DNA of 64,000 nt, from the NCBI GenBank assembly GCA_013368325.1, contig JAACJK010000233.1, positions 1 through 64,000 of the forward strand, read 5' to 3'. A model generated the notes under the pieces. That model worked only from the letters and a program-made list of their open reading frames with translations. It was not told the DNA's origin and searched no databases. The stretch comes from Ephemerocybe angulata. Its lineage: Eukaryota; Basidiomycota; Agaricomycetes; Agaricales; Psathyrellaceae. Of this stretch, positions 36,620-47,500 are shown piece after piece; position 1 is the stretch's first letter; the number at the start of each line of letters is the position of its first letter. The position numbers and the translations under genes are program-made.

Positions 36620-37006
36620 CTACAAGAACTTTGCACACAGGGCAAAAAGGAAAACGGCGATGATCGCCAAGAAGACTATGACAGTGGTTTCGAAGCACTT
36701 GGACTTCCGAATGCGGCGGCCCCGCGTGCGTGCGTGATAAACATTGGCTGCATGAACGACTGCAGAACTTTGAGGAAAGGTTCCCGATTTTGAAAGCGCG
36801 GACTCACTTTTCAAGCGTTCGACATGAAAATTGTGCGCGCCGTCCCAATAACGGCCGCCATCATTCGCACTGGCGCATCACAGTATCAATAAATGTACAT
36901 AGAAGGAAAGAGTGTATCTTACCTGGGGAGGGAAGTTGCAGAAGAGGAGCCTGAGGGCATTGTTGCCAGTGATGATTGTGGTGGCAGTTGAAGAAGAGTT
37001 GCCATC
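36620..37006 (-). CDS. Possible small tail-anchored protein
   Basis: The terminal exon (about 36726-36620) reads a basic stretch (ARTRGRRIRKSKCFE) followed by one hydrophobic helix (TTVIVFLAIIAVFLFALCAKFL) and a stop, a classic C-terminal anchor layout. Upstream on the same strand are good donors (GTAAGA near 36922, GTGAGT near 36811), acceptors, and an ATG at 37006. I could not make every phase agree across the first intron, so the gene model is tentative. Confidence 0.35.
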
Positions 37007-38206
37007 GATGACCTGGCATCGTTTGGTTTAAAAGCTCTGCGTGTACCTGCGTACACCTGTTTGTAACACAGGTTGAATAAAAGTTTAGTTGAAGACTGAA
37101 GTGGAGAAAGGTTCCATGGTATTCAAGTCACCCACTCCCAACTGGTGGTTCTAACTCAAGGCAGTCAGCAAGACATCCATCCCTGGGGTTACTGTGCTGG
37201 ACCCGGCTACTGTAAACGCGCGCTGTAGCTGACTGCATCCCGGATCCTACCCCTCATGCGACGACTCGACCTGAAGGGAAGCGATCGAAACAACATGGTT
37301 CTAGGGTGCAGCCTCTCAACGTTCAACTCGCGTTGCCTGGCGGTAGTTACCGCATTTGGTCGAATAAAGACGACATGGCCATGGGGTGGCATGCGCTGTG
37401 GACTGTGGCATTCATTAGTATGTATGGTAGTCCGTATGTCTACTGGAGAGCAAGTCGAGGAATTAGTTGGAACCAGGGAAATAACGAGGGCTTTTATATT
37501 ATGGAGAGTCATCTCCAGCTCACGGAGCGCTGCCGTACTCAGCTCGAGAAACGGGGTTCGAGGAGACGCCGGTGGTTAAGCGCCCGAATGGATGACTCAG
37601 ATGCTGACTAATGATCCAATTGCTTACGCGCGTCTCCTCGACAGCGACTTCTACATTTACCAAGACGGCAGAACTGGGGAACAAGCATCGGTAAGTACAA
37701 CGATTGGATTGAAGGAACTAACGAAGTACGATAGTTAGGTACGATGCTCGGTACGATGGGGACGAGGGGTCCGATGGTGGCAAGACGCCGGCCCATTCCC
37801 TCTCTTCCCTCTCACAGCTCCTCTCGTCGCTTGAACAGCTCCCTCGTCGTCGTTCGCCACCCTCCTCAGCTTTCGTCATCGTCGCCGATGTCGGCATCCA
37901 CCATCCACAGCTAGCAAGGTGAGTTTCGTCGTGCGCGGCTGTTTGGTCGTTACTGACCACTCGCACAGGGATATCCTCGCCTCGACATGCGTCGTCTCCA
38001 TTCACCGCCTCCTCTTCATCGCTCGACTGGCTTGCTCGCCATCGCTCGCCCCTTTCCCAGCCTTCATCGTCGTCACCATCCACGAGCATAGGTGAGTTCT
38101 CGTCTTGCACGGCCGGCTGTCGGTCGTAACTGATCTCTTCGCCCAGACGTCGACACGCGCCCCGCCTCACGCCGTCCCCCTTCCTGCCGCCCTCATCACC
38201 GCTCGG

Positions 38207-38211
38207 GAAGT
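38207..38211. repeat. Target-site duplication, left copy (GAAGT)
   Basis: GAAGT directly precedes the left LTR and recurs exactly at 48303-48307. Five base pairs is the usual length for Ty3/gypsy integration. Confidence 0.92.
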
Positions 38212-38883
38212 TGAATCGAGACGTCGATTAATTGGTATATCCCTATGGATATACCCTTGAGCTCACGTAGGGCCCAAAGATATCCGATTCTTGTAGTTAT
38301 ACGTGCAGCGAATAGAGCAGCAAATATATCTTATTTCAGTCCGATTCTTAACTCGGCGCGAGCGAAGGCTCTAGCGCAAAAGGGGCCGAGAGTACTCGAG
38401 GCAGGCTTTTGATGGGTAAAAATCGATGTATTTTGATATGAGCTCGTCGTACTTATATAGTATTCTAGATACTAGTAAGTACTACGAGCATTGAGAATGT
38501 CGAAGAAAGAAATAGAATATGTAAGAAACAGGAATAACATTCTGGTAAGTTCTAAGATGTTCTATAAAATACGCGCGCCGTTGAGGGTGCAGTGGAACGG
38601 CCCCGAGAAATGATGAAGACCGCGTGGTCGGCATCAGGGCGAGTCGGCGATGTCGGGGTTAGGCCCGCGCATCAGGCGCGCGCGCTCGGAGTTGCGTCGA
38701 GCGCGCGTCGGGCGTGTAAGATACGCCCGCGTTCGATCCCGCTGTGTTGAGAACGAGAAAGGTTCTTTTTAGGAATGAAATGTAAACGCGTGTTGTGACG
38801 CATGAAAGGCCGTCTGGCCGAAATAAGACTAAAAAGGAAAAAGAAAAGAAAGAAAAGAAAAGGTAACTGAACCTCACGATACA
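38212..38883 (-). repeat. LTR (3' LTR relative to the element)
   Basis: 672 bp, aligned to 47634-48302 end to end. In the element's sense it starts TGTATCGTGAGG and ends CGTCTCGATTCA. It contains an A/G-rich tract near 38830-38862. Apparent open frames inside it are not coding: both LTR copies carry them and they lack family similarity. Confidence 0.92.
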
Positions 38884-38893
38884 CATCCCCCCC
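38884..38893 (-). other. Polypurine tract
   Basis: In the element's sense the tract GGGGGGG followed by ATG directly precedes the 3' LTR, in the position where plus-strand DNA synthesis is primed. Confidence 0.7.
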
Positions 38894-38934
38894 AGCCTTC
38901 GAGTTCCCAACTCCGGGTGTCATAGTCCGTCCCT

Positions 38935-39825
38935 CTAATCAAACCACTGCCCCTCGTACTCGCTTTCGTCGCCTCCCTCGCTGTCGTCAGACGAGATCTC
39001 GATAATCTCGGCCTGGGTGGCGGGCATAGGCGCCGGTGGAGGCGGCTGCGGGACGTGCAGGCCTTCCCATCGCCAAGAGCAACGTCCTGGGCCCAACGCA
39101 GCAGCTGCATCGCGGGCTTCGAGCATCCACTGCGCCATCTCGAGTCCCAATCTCTGTTGATGCTTGAATTGCGCGGTAAGGGCGTCGTAAGTGCCGTAGG
39201 CGCGTAGTGGGTTGAAGCCAGCCCGCGCGGAATGCTCCATGAGTGCAGGACGAGGCTTGGAGATCTCGGCGAAAGCGGAATCGGGGAGGTTATTCATGTA
39301 CGCGGTGGCGGAGGGCCCGGCAGCCGCCTCGATCGTGGTGGCGACTAGCTCGCGACAGCTCCACTCGAGAGCGTTCACCAGGCTGTGGTCTATGAAATAG
39401 AAGGCCTCGCTGTTGCGATCGTCGATGTAGAACAGACTGTTTGGCTTGAGTTGATAGAAGAGGGGCGAGATGGCTTGGACGGTCTCAAGCGCGGGGGAAG
39501 CGGCGAGTGTAGCCGCGCCAGGGGGTGCGACTGGCTCGATGAGGAACCCTGGGTGCGCGCCGGTGCGGGGGGCGGGGGGCGTGGTGCGCGCAGCAGAGTG
39601 GTAATGGATAGACGAGGATGCAGGCATGTGGATGTTCAAGCAGAGGGCAAGTTTTTCGGAAGGTGCAGAAAGGCAGGGTGCGATAGTGGAAGCAAAAGTT
39701 TGGCGGCAGTGATATAGGTGGGGTGCGATAGCAGAAGTAAAAATGTCCACCGGCTGTGATATAGGCGGGTGTGGTAGCGGAGGCAAAAACGTGTTGAGGG
39801 TTGCGTCCTGTTGCGATATGGGCAT
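38935..39825 (-). CDS. Extra 3' ORF of the chromovirus (296 aa), with SUMO-interaction-like motif
   Basis: The ATG at 39825 begins MPISQQDATLNTFLPP, seven bases after the pol stop codon, and the stop lies at 38935, about 40 bp before the polypurine tract. The reading frame is intact over 296 residues. The N-terminal half is Pro/Ala-rich. The middle is more ordered (YFIDHSLVNALEWSCRELVA; FKHQQRLGLEMAQWMLEARD). The C-terminus has IIEISSDDSEGGDESEYEG, a hydrophobic-acidic pattern like SUMO-interacting motifs. There is no membrane segment or signal peptide, so it is not an envelope-like gene. Most Ty3/gypsy elements lack such an ORF. It may be an accessory factor or a captured host fragment; the function is unknown. 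Confidence 0.75.
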   Translation of the reverse strand: MPISQQDATLNTFLPPLPHPPISQPVDIFTSAIAPHLYHCRQTFASTIAPCLSAPSEKLALCLNIHMPASSSIHYHSAARTTPPAPRTGAHPGFLIEPVAPPGAATLAASPALETVQAISPLFYQLKPNSLFYIDDRNSEAFYFIDHSLVNALEWSCRELVATTIEAAAGPSATAYMNNLPDSAFAEISKPRPALMEHSARAGFNPLRAYGTYDALTAQFKHQQRLGLEMAQWMLEARDAAAALGPGRCSWRWEGLHVPQPPPPAPMPATQAEIIEISSDDSEGGDESEYEGQWFD

Positions 39826-39832
39826 GTGGTCT

Positions 39833-42800
39833 TCAAATGGGGTCGAGAATTCGCCGTCCTCGTGCGCCGTCCACCAAAGGGGACTTTTCCGCACTCTCCC
39901 ACTCTTTCAGCGCCATTGGTGCGTTGCGTAGATTCGTGCGAGGCTCCCATGTGTCAGATTCCGGACCATATCCCTTCCAGCGGACCTCGTACTGCCTTTG
40001 TCGTCGCCCACGCAATCCTGCGACCCATCGTTCGCCCAGTATGCGTTCTACTTCCCACTCCTCCGTAGCGTGATTCTCGCCAAAATCGGCTCGTAGACGA
40101 GCCATGCGGGCCCGGTCACCGAACTCGTCGGGGGAAGCGTGGAAGGGCTCGAGGTGGGCGATGCTGATGACTGGGTGGATGGGGTACGAAGCGGGGAGGC
40201 GCAGTCGATATGCGACGGCGCTGACCTTCGAAATGATCTCGAACGGTCCTTCATATTTAGGTAAGAGTTTCGCACCACGTCCTGTGATTGCTCGATTAAG
40301 ACGTAATGACTCTCTATTCACCAACACCATGTCTCCCTCGGCGAACTCCTTTACGAGTCGTCCCTTGTTATAGGCCCGTTCCTGGGTTATCTGCGCGAGC
40401 ACTATGGAATCCTGCGCATCTAATCGCATGACATCAAACGCCTCAATCAGATCGTGCGCGGCCACATGTCGGACGGTTCCGTCGATCATCTCAGTTGGTC
40501 GAGCCACGCTATCTCGGTCCTGGAGAAGCGTGTTTCCCGTGCGCGGGTGAAATCCGCGAAGTAGATATGCTGGGCTCGTCCGCGTAGCTGAGTGAAGTCC
40601 CCCGTTGTAGGCGAATACCAACTGATCCAGTTTCTCGTCCCAGGTATCACGACTTGCTTCTCCACCGATATAGGCACGTATACCAATTTCAAGAAACTGG
40701 TTCATGATCTCTGTTTGGCCGTCGGCTTGTGGATGATAAGATGTCGTGAGCGCGCGTCGCATCCCCATTAGACGACAAATTTCCTCCCAGAACGCTCCTC
40801 TCCATCGCACATCACGATCAGTGATTACCTGGATCGGGAGCCCGAATTTCGATACGACGTGATGGAAAAAGAGTCTGGCGGTATCGACTTCGCCCAAGGT
40901 CGTTCTCGTTGGGATTGCGATGGCGTACTTAGTGAGTTTATCGACTACTACCAGGATCACATCGAATCCAGACGCCGTTTTGGGGAGCTCGGTTATGAAG
41001 TCCATCGAGACAACTTCGAAGGGCTGTGTTGGAATAGGTATCGGTTGCAGTAGCCCCAATGCGGCATGTTTACGAGGTTTGATTTTCTGACAAACGTCGC
41101 AGCTCTGCACGAATGCCTTGATGTCGCGAGACATCCGTGGCCAGTAGTGGGTGGAACTGATTCGATGGTAAGTCTTATGGTATCCCGCGTGAGCCGATTC
41201 GGTTTCTCCATCGTGCATCTCACTGAGAACTTCCCGGATCCGTAGCCGAGGTACGCACAACCGTGTGTTCCCTTGATTGTCGCTGTAGAAGACCAAGCCG
41301 TCGTGCCGGCGCTTGTACCGTCCTCTCAGTACTGTGGATTGCACGACCGAGCTCTCAAGCTCCTGCAGGATTTTCTTGAAGAAGGGGTCTTCCTTGAAGT
41401 CTGCGGCCCACGCCACTGCGAGATCGTCGCGAAGACTGATGAGTACGGAGTAGTTCCTTGATGTCTGATAGGTAATCATAGATTGCCCGGCGTTTATGCG
41501 CCTCTCAAGAATGTTACCGGTGGCGGCAGTGAAGACTTCGGTTGACGCATAGTTGGCTATAACGCGATGCAGTTTGGTCTCAAAATCTTCGCCGAGGTTA
41601 TCGAGGAAAGATTTGAGAGCGCGAGGTTCACGAAGGGTGAGTGAGTGCACGTCAGTTTGGCCCGGATTCTGTTGATCAGGTACGGTACGTGCGAGGCGGG
41701 AGATAGGATCGACGTTGGAGTGCACGCGTCCTGGTCGGTGCACAATGCGCATATTGGGGAAAGCAGAGAAGATAAGTCCCCATGTCAGAAGCCGCCTGTT
41801 CACGTTCTGAAATGTCTTGCTCCAGGTGAGTGCCGCGTGATCCGTAATTGCGTAGATGGTTTCGCCTTCGAGAAGGGGCTGGAATTTAATGAGTCCCTCT
41901 TTCAGGGCCAAAGCCTCCCTCTCGGTTGGAGAATAGTTCTTCTCTGCTGCTTGAAGAACGCGAGACCAGTAAGCGATTACTCTCTCCACATGCACGGTAG
42001 TCTCATCCAAACTCGGTCCCCACTGGTCAATCGGCACGTCCAAGTCGCGCTCATCCATTGAGAGCTTCGTGACTAACAGTGGTACGGCTTCGTTTTTAGC
42101 ATGAGCGCCCTCGAGTCGTTCATACACCTTGGTGCCTTTCAGGTCGCGTACTTGGATGGGCTGAACTTGTTGGAGAATTGCGGCTAGTCCGTAATCGCAC
42201 GCGTCGGAGTAGACTCGGTAGGGCCGGTGGGGAATCGCATGTGCTCGGACTGGTGACTCGGTAAGTGCTTGTTTACACAGCGCATATGCTTCGGATTCTT
42301 CGAGCCCCCAACTCCATTCAGTTTTGCTTTTAAGCAATTGGAATAAGGGGTATACGATCCATGCATAGTAAGGAATGTATGCAGAAAAATACACCATCAT
42401 CCCGAGAAATACCTGAAGTTCATGGACGTTGCGGGGTTCGGCGAGCTCGATGATAGCGTCTACCTTCTCTCGATGCGTGGATAGTCCGAGTCGCGAGACC
42501 TTCTGACCGAGCAATAGCAAAGATTCATATCCAAAGTGGCATTTAGGTAACGAGAGTGTGATCTTAGCGGTTTTGATTGCGCTGAGTACGCTATCCAAGT
42601 GAATGAGATGTTCTTCGAATGACCTGGAGAATATGACAATATCGTCGATGTATACTAGGGCGAAGATCCAGAGGAAAGGGGACAAGACGGTTTGCATTAC
42701 TCGTTGGAACACGGCGGGCCCATTTCGGAATCCGAAGGGCATTCGTCTAAATTGGAATAATCCTCGGTGTGTTCTGAACGCGAGCTTGTCTCGGTCTTCC

Positions 42801-42916
42801 TCCTTGACACTGAGCTGCGTGAATCCTGCGAGTGCGTCAAGTGTAGAGAGGTAATGACTTCCGGCGAGCGACTGTAAGATATCTTCCTGTCGTGGCAATG
42901 GGAAATTCATCTGCAA
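39833..42916 (-). CDS. Chromovirus pol, second segment: RT, RNase H, integrase, chromodomain
   Basis: The open frame of 1027 codons starts in the middle of RT. The RT catalytic YIDD is at residues 89-92 (LVYIDDIVIFS). RNase H follows (YSDACDYGLAAIL, then ALKEGLIKF and TDHAALTW). Integrase has the HHCC zinc region (H..H in GYHKTYHRI.STHYWP, CDVCQKIK) and a DDE core: MDFITELP, ITDRDVRW and DGQTEIMNQ. The C-terminus is a chromodomain (EWEVERILGERW; YEVRWKGYGPESDTWEP), which is expected to target integration to marked chromatin. The beginning overlaps the preceding pol segment in another frame. The two join if one base of a CCC run near 42900 is ignored, so this is one pol gene broken by a single-base difference. 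Confidence 0.93.
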   Translation of the reverse strand: MQMNFPLPRQEDILQSLAGSHYLSTLDALAGFTQLSVKEEDRDKLAFRTHRGLFQFRRMPFGFRNGPAVFQRVMQTVLSPFLWIFALVYIDDIVIFSRSFEEHLIHLDSVLSAIKTAKITLSLPKCHFGYESLLLLGQKVSRLGLSTHREKVDAIIELAEPRNVHELQVFLGMMVYFSAYIPYYAWIVYPLFQLLKSKTEWSWGLEESEAYALCKQALTESPVRAHAIPHRPYRVYSDACDYGLAAILQQVQPIQVRDLKGTKVYERLEGAHAKNEAVPLLVTKLSMDERDLDVPIDQWGPSLDETTVHVERVIAYWSRVLQAAEKNYSPTEREALALKEGLIKFQPLLEGETIYAITDHAALTWSKTFQNVNRRLLTWGLIFSAFPNMRIVHRPGRVHSNVDPISRLARTVPDQQNPGQTDVHSLTLREPRALKSFLDNLGEDFETKLHRVIANYASTEVFTAATGNILERRINAGQSMITYQTSRNYSVLISLRDDLAVAWAADFKEDPFFKKILQELESSVVQSTVLRGRYKRRHDGLVFYSDNQGNTRLCVPRLRIREVLSEMHDGETESAHAGYHKTYHRISSTHYWPRMSRDIKAFVQSCDVCQKIKPRKHAALGLLQPIPIPTQPFEVVSMDFITELPKTASGFDVILVVVDKLTKYAIAIPTRTTLGEVDTARLFFHHVVSKFGLPIQVITDRDVRWRGAFWEEICRLMGMRRALTTSYHPQADGQTEIMNQFLEIGIRAYIGGEASRDTWDEKLDQLVFAYNGGLHSATRTSPAYLLRGFHPRTGNTLLQDRDSVARPTEMIDGTVRHVAAHDLIEAFDVMRLDAQDSIVLAQITQERAYNKGRLVKEFAEGDMVLVNRESLRLNRAITGRGAKLLPKYEGPFEIISKVSAVAYRLRLPASYPIHPVISIAHLEPFHASPDEFGDRARMARLRADFGENHATEEWEVERILGERWVAGLRGRRQRQYEVRWKGYGPESDTWEPRTNLRNAPMALKEWESAEKSPLVDGARGRRILDPI

Positions 42917-44515
42917 TGACTTTGTCGTTCAGTCGTCGGAGGTCTATAACCATCCGTGGTTTCTTGTTCCTGTAGACTATGAATACGGGTGCGGCCCACG
43001 GACTCTTCGAAGGTTCGATAACGTTCAGAGCCAACCAGGCATCCATTTGCTGGTCAATTACTTCCCGGTTGGCTGGAGATGCGTTGTATGGTGGTACAGA
43101 GATAGGTTTCGTGCCCGGAACCAGTGGTACTTCGACGTGCTCGTCGTAGTTTCCCAACTTCCCGTCGAGTGCGAAGGCTTCTTGGTTACGTCGTAGGACC
43201 TCGATGATTTGTTGACGCTGTTCGGGACTGAGTCCATCGGAGATGTCTAATTCCTCCTCAAACCTGGTACTCGCTAATGGATCCTCCGGTGTTTCTGCGG
43301 TCTTTGGACCTCCTTCGACTGGTGGATCCCCTTCCACCGGGTTCTCTTGAGGTAGTTCAGACGTGCGAGACGCGATGTACTGTGCGTATGCTCGGGTTTG
43401 TTCGACCTCCGTAGCTGTCATGTCTTCTTCCTTAGCTAAAGCGGTGTCCACACGTTCACTGGTTCCCAGAAGTTGTCCTTTCGTGATGCGAACGGGTTGG
43501 TCGGAGAAATTTGAGATACATAGCACCGGTCGGTTACGCGATATCAGGCAGTCCATGGTACTGTATATATCGTTTTCATTCTTGTTCGAATATACTCGTC
43601 TTTCCACGAAGAGTTGTGAGTCGTTCGTGCGGAAGTGTGCTTGGACGCGCACGTATTTGTTACATCCAGGTGCGACTGTCAGATCTTCCATGCTGCGAAC
43701 CTCGTTGTTGACAACTCGCGCTTTCTCCTTCCTTCGGTGAACTTGTGTCTTTCGATGTCCTCGTAGCTTCATGCGATCAAGGTCCCTCTTCTCCCGCGTT
43801 TCCACTCTGAAGGTATTACCCGCTTCATCCTTTAATTCGAAATTATCAGTGATAGCGTTGCTTATGGGTAAAGTCCTTCCAGTGTCGCCAAAGCGAACTT
43901 GTGTCCTTCCTTGACTTCGCTCAATACTCAGTGAATATTGGTCAGTGAAGTCGTTTCCGAGGATGAAGCCGGCATTCATGCCCTTAACGACGTATGCCTC
44001 GACTTCCAGTTGAACTGGTCCTTCCGTTGTATCGAAAGTGAGTGTGGCTACGATGTACCCGTTGATCGTAGTCCGTCCGGTGACTTGGACTAAGTCGATC
44101 TTTTGCCCTATTCGCATTTTGGGATTGGGATACATGGTTTCCAGCATTTTTGACGAGATCAGAGTGATATCGGAGCCCGAGTCGAGAACGAGGCGATCAT
44201 GGCGTTTCGAGTTTCCCATACGGAATCGTAATTCAGAGACCTTCGATCCGAGGAAACTGCATCCAGGTGGCCTAGCTTGGAGTTTTTTCATGACGAGCGT
44301 GCGTATGTCCTCAATGACGGCTGGAGTGGCGGTTGATACGTTCAGAGTGTGAGCCAATTGTCGTTTCGTTTTCTTGTTTATGGATAGGAATGAGCGGATT
44401 TGGGTGGTATGAAGCTCATGTCGAGTAGAGGATGAAGAAAAAGGGTTATGGTTTATTAATGGCGGCCCTCCAGAGTCACTGTAGTTGTCTAGGGTGAGTT
44501 CTACTGGAGGGCTGA
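42837..44515 (-). CDS. Chromovirus pol, first segment: protease and start of RT
   Basis: The frame is open from the gag overlap (just past the T5 run at 44518-44522) to a stop at 42837 and has no ATG near its start, as expected for a frameshift-expressed pol. The aspartic protease shows LVLDSGSDITLISSK (about 44185), with a second conserved region further on. The RT N-terminus (PRMVIDLRRLNDKVIADEFP) begins correctly but the frame then leaves RT near 42900. The rest of RT continues one base over, in the next segment. The lesion maps to a short homopolymer, so a sequencing error is possible. Confidence 0.88.
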
Positions 44516-47500
44516 CTAAAAATCCGCCCTTCCCTCATCGTCGCTTTCAAGGCTGTAGAACAAATCTTCGTATTCTCGCTGTGCCTCCGCGTCCTCAGTA
44601 GAGAGTTCCACGAAGTTAGCGCGGGCCTGTCGTTGGCCCGGCGGGAATATTTGCACTCATTATCCCAGTGCTTACCACTCCCGCAGTGCCTACACGGTCG
44701 TCCTCCTTTACTCTCAGGAGTTCCTCTTTTCGACACGTTCGCGTCATCCTTAGGATACTGAGGGGTGGGCATTGAGTCCGTGGCGCCGACTAGGTTAGTG
44801 CGTGCCATGGGAGCGCGGAAGTTATTCGCGAAGGGATTGCGAGTGAAGTTCCGATTGTTCTCTCTGAATCCGTTGTATGTAGATCGGGGTAAGTCTGTCT
44901 GTATGAGGGATTCCTCGTGATACTTTACTGCAGCTTGGAAATCTTCGAGTGTAAAGAACATGTGTGGGGTAAGGATGGGTACCCAGTGCGTGGGAGCTCC
45001 ATTCATGATCTCGTGAATCAATTCCCTGTCTTCGTAGTCGTACACGAGTTGAAGAAGTTCCGTCTTTCTGATAAAGTATTCGCTGGGCGATTCCTTGGGG
45101 CTAGTAGCATCCCGGTCAGCTGCGCGATTTGCTCTGGACTTTTGTTTCTCCATGAAGGTTCGATTCATGAAGTACTGAGTTATGGCATCACGCAAAGTCT
45201 CCCAGTTCTCCTCTAGTCTGAGGCGGACATCAATATGGAGACTGTAATACCATCGCTCGGCGCTCCCGCTTAATCGAGTTGGTACCAGACTGCCAAGCTG
45301 TTCGTAGACCTTCGTGGATCGCAACGCGAGACTGTTAATTTTCGTGATCCATCGACCGGGAGGTATCATCTCAATCTTCAGTCTTTGGTCGAATTTCAAC
45401 TCGTCGCGTTTTCCGTTTTCTTCGGTTTTAACTCTCTTGCTACGTTTAGACTTCTTCCCTCTCCTTCGGTCTTTCCTGCCCTTATGTTCGCCTTCTGAGT
45501 CGCTAGACGAGCTACTAGGCGAATCATCCGGAGGTCCAGAATGCATGCGCGAGGTCGCTGATTCGAGCTTGACTCCGTCCTTGGGATTTTCGTGAACATC
45601 GGAATTCCTAGGGTATAAGGGTTGAAGCATTTGACGGTATCTTGAAGACGAATTCCCTTCCTTAGCGCCACCGTAGATACTTTGAGCGATATTTCCTAAA
45701 GGTCGGAAACTAGCGGACTCCGTGAATCCGAGAGATGGCATGCGGTTTCCCAAGTTAGATGCTGTAGCGGCAATGTTTCCTCCGTAATTCGAATCGGTGT
45801 TGATAAGAGGAGCTTTAGCGACGAATGGGTTAGTCTTGGCTTGGACCGGTGCCGGGGCAAATTGCACTTTAGTTGTGGCGCTAGGTACGTATGATGCTTG
45901 ATTGACAGGAACTGTCATGACCGGGACCGGTGGAACGAGTTTGGTACCAGAAGTTGAGGCTGCGCCCGTTCCCCTATCTACTTGCTTCCCCTTGTCAGCT
46001 TTCACTTCAGGCTTGGAACTGTCGAGATCGTTGGAGTGATCTTCCTGTGCATTCTTAATCCGCTCTTGATACTCGGTCTGAGCTAGGACCGCTTTGGTGA
46101 CCGTGTTGAGGAACATCTCGGTCTCAGCACGAAATGCGACAGATAAGATTTCGAAATCATTTAGATCTCGGAAGTCGATTACTCGTCCGTTCACTCCCCA
46201 CTGTGGTATGTCAATTATACCATCTCCCGCCTGTACTAACGTGTCCTTTACTCGTTCCAGTATCTCCTTGAGGCGGGAAGTAAATTCTCGCCATCGTCCC
46301 AAGTCCAGGCGGTAACCGATTCTTCTCAGGTTGCTCTCGTACTTCCAGACGTGAGTAAGAAGTTCGTCTAGTGCTTCGTATTCGCCCTGGAAGAATTCTC
46401 GAGCTTCCGGGCAGTTTAGGTGCTTTCCTGATGGTAGAGACTTGTTGAGACTTTCTTCAGCTAGTTTGAGAACGACGTAGTATCGTCCCGCCGTGTTGGC
46501 GAAGCCTTCAGATCCTCCTCGTGCAAACGTGGAGGTGCTCAAACATGTAGGGATCTCGAGTATCACTTCCTTGACTTGATCCTCAGGAGCGAATATTCCG
46601 TTGATCACCGGGTTGCCTAGCGTTCTGAGTCTTTCGAGCTTTGGAACGGATTCCTCAGCATAGTCCTCGGAGTCGTGCTCATCTTGCCAGTCACGGGTAC
46701 GTCTCGAGGGTCCCTCGTTCTGGGTTTCGGGAGCTGTCCTCTCTTCATGGTAGTCATCGTCTCGCTTATGTGAAGTTTCTGGTTCTGCGAATGTGGCTGT
46801 CCTCTGAGCTGGTACTGGGTTGACTGGAGGGTAGCGTGTACTGTGTGTATCACGCCCTTGGAAAGCGTCTGTCCTTAAGGGCTGATATCCTCGTTGAAAG
46901 AAGCTCGCTGGTTCCTCCTTGACGCGAATCTCACGCCTTATGCTAGTCGAACTTGGTGCCCGGTTTATCTGGAGTGGCCTGGCGTTGAACGGGTTATTAG
47001 GCGAAGGTTTGAAATACTCGGACACAGCGCTAATAGGTGATTGTGGCCGATTGTTGTTGTCCCCTATCCTTTCTGCGAATTCACCAAAGATAATGTTTGG
47101 CCTTGTAGGAGGGGTAAGTGGACGACTCGCAGAGGTAGCGACAGGCTGGTGGAGGCTAGGTATGCCAAGTGGGAGACGTGGACCTGACTCCTGTGTCCGT
47201 GGATTCGGGGGTTGCGCGAATAGAGAACGTCGAGGGAGATTCGAAACGTTTCCCTCTCTTCTAGGTTCGGTAATAGGTAATTGACCCGGCATCGCAGGTG
47301 GGACGCTTGATTCTCGCTCAGTGTTGAATACAACAATATCTTGCGAGCGTTGGCTTCCGTCTGTCTGCGAAGATGGTACGGAATGCGATGAATGTGCACG
47401 TGTAGCTGAAACTACTGCTTGCGTTGGTTGAGGCTGCACGACTGCTGGAGAGCCAGAGTAAGGCGGCGGGGGCGCCGGATTGGAATACGGTGGAGCGACC

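Noticed and set aside
37718..38170. Acidic minus-strand frame opposite the tandem exon-intron gene
   Set aside because: The plus strand has strong GTGAGT...CTGAC...CACAG introns at regular spacing. The minus-strand acidic reading is the complement of Ser/Pro codons.
38660..38920. Open frames inside the LTRs (also at 48078-48399)
   Set aside because: The same frames recur in both LTR copies because the DNA is repeated. They have no start context or family similarity and contain the A/G-rich tract read as Phe-rich peptide.
38935..39825. Envelope-like third gene of a retrovirus-type element
   Set aside because: The ORF has no signal peptide, membrane helix or cysteine pattern, so an envelope role is not supported.
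39212..40100. Plus-strand open frames across the chromovirus 3' end
   Set aside because: They are antisense shadows of pol and the extra ORF; composition follows the codon structure of the minus strand.
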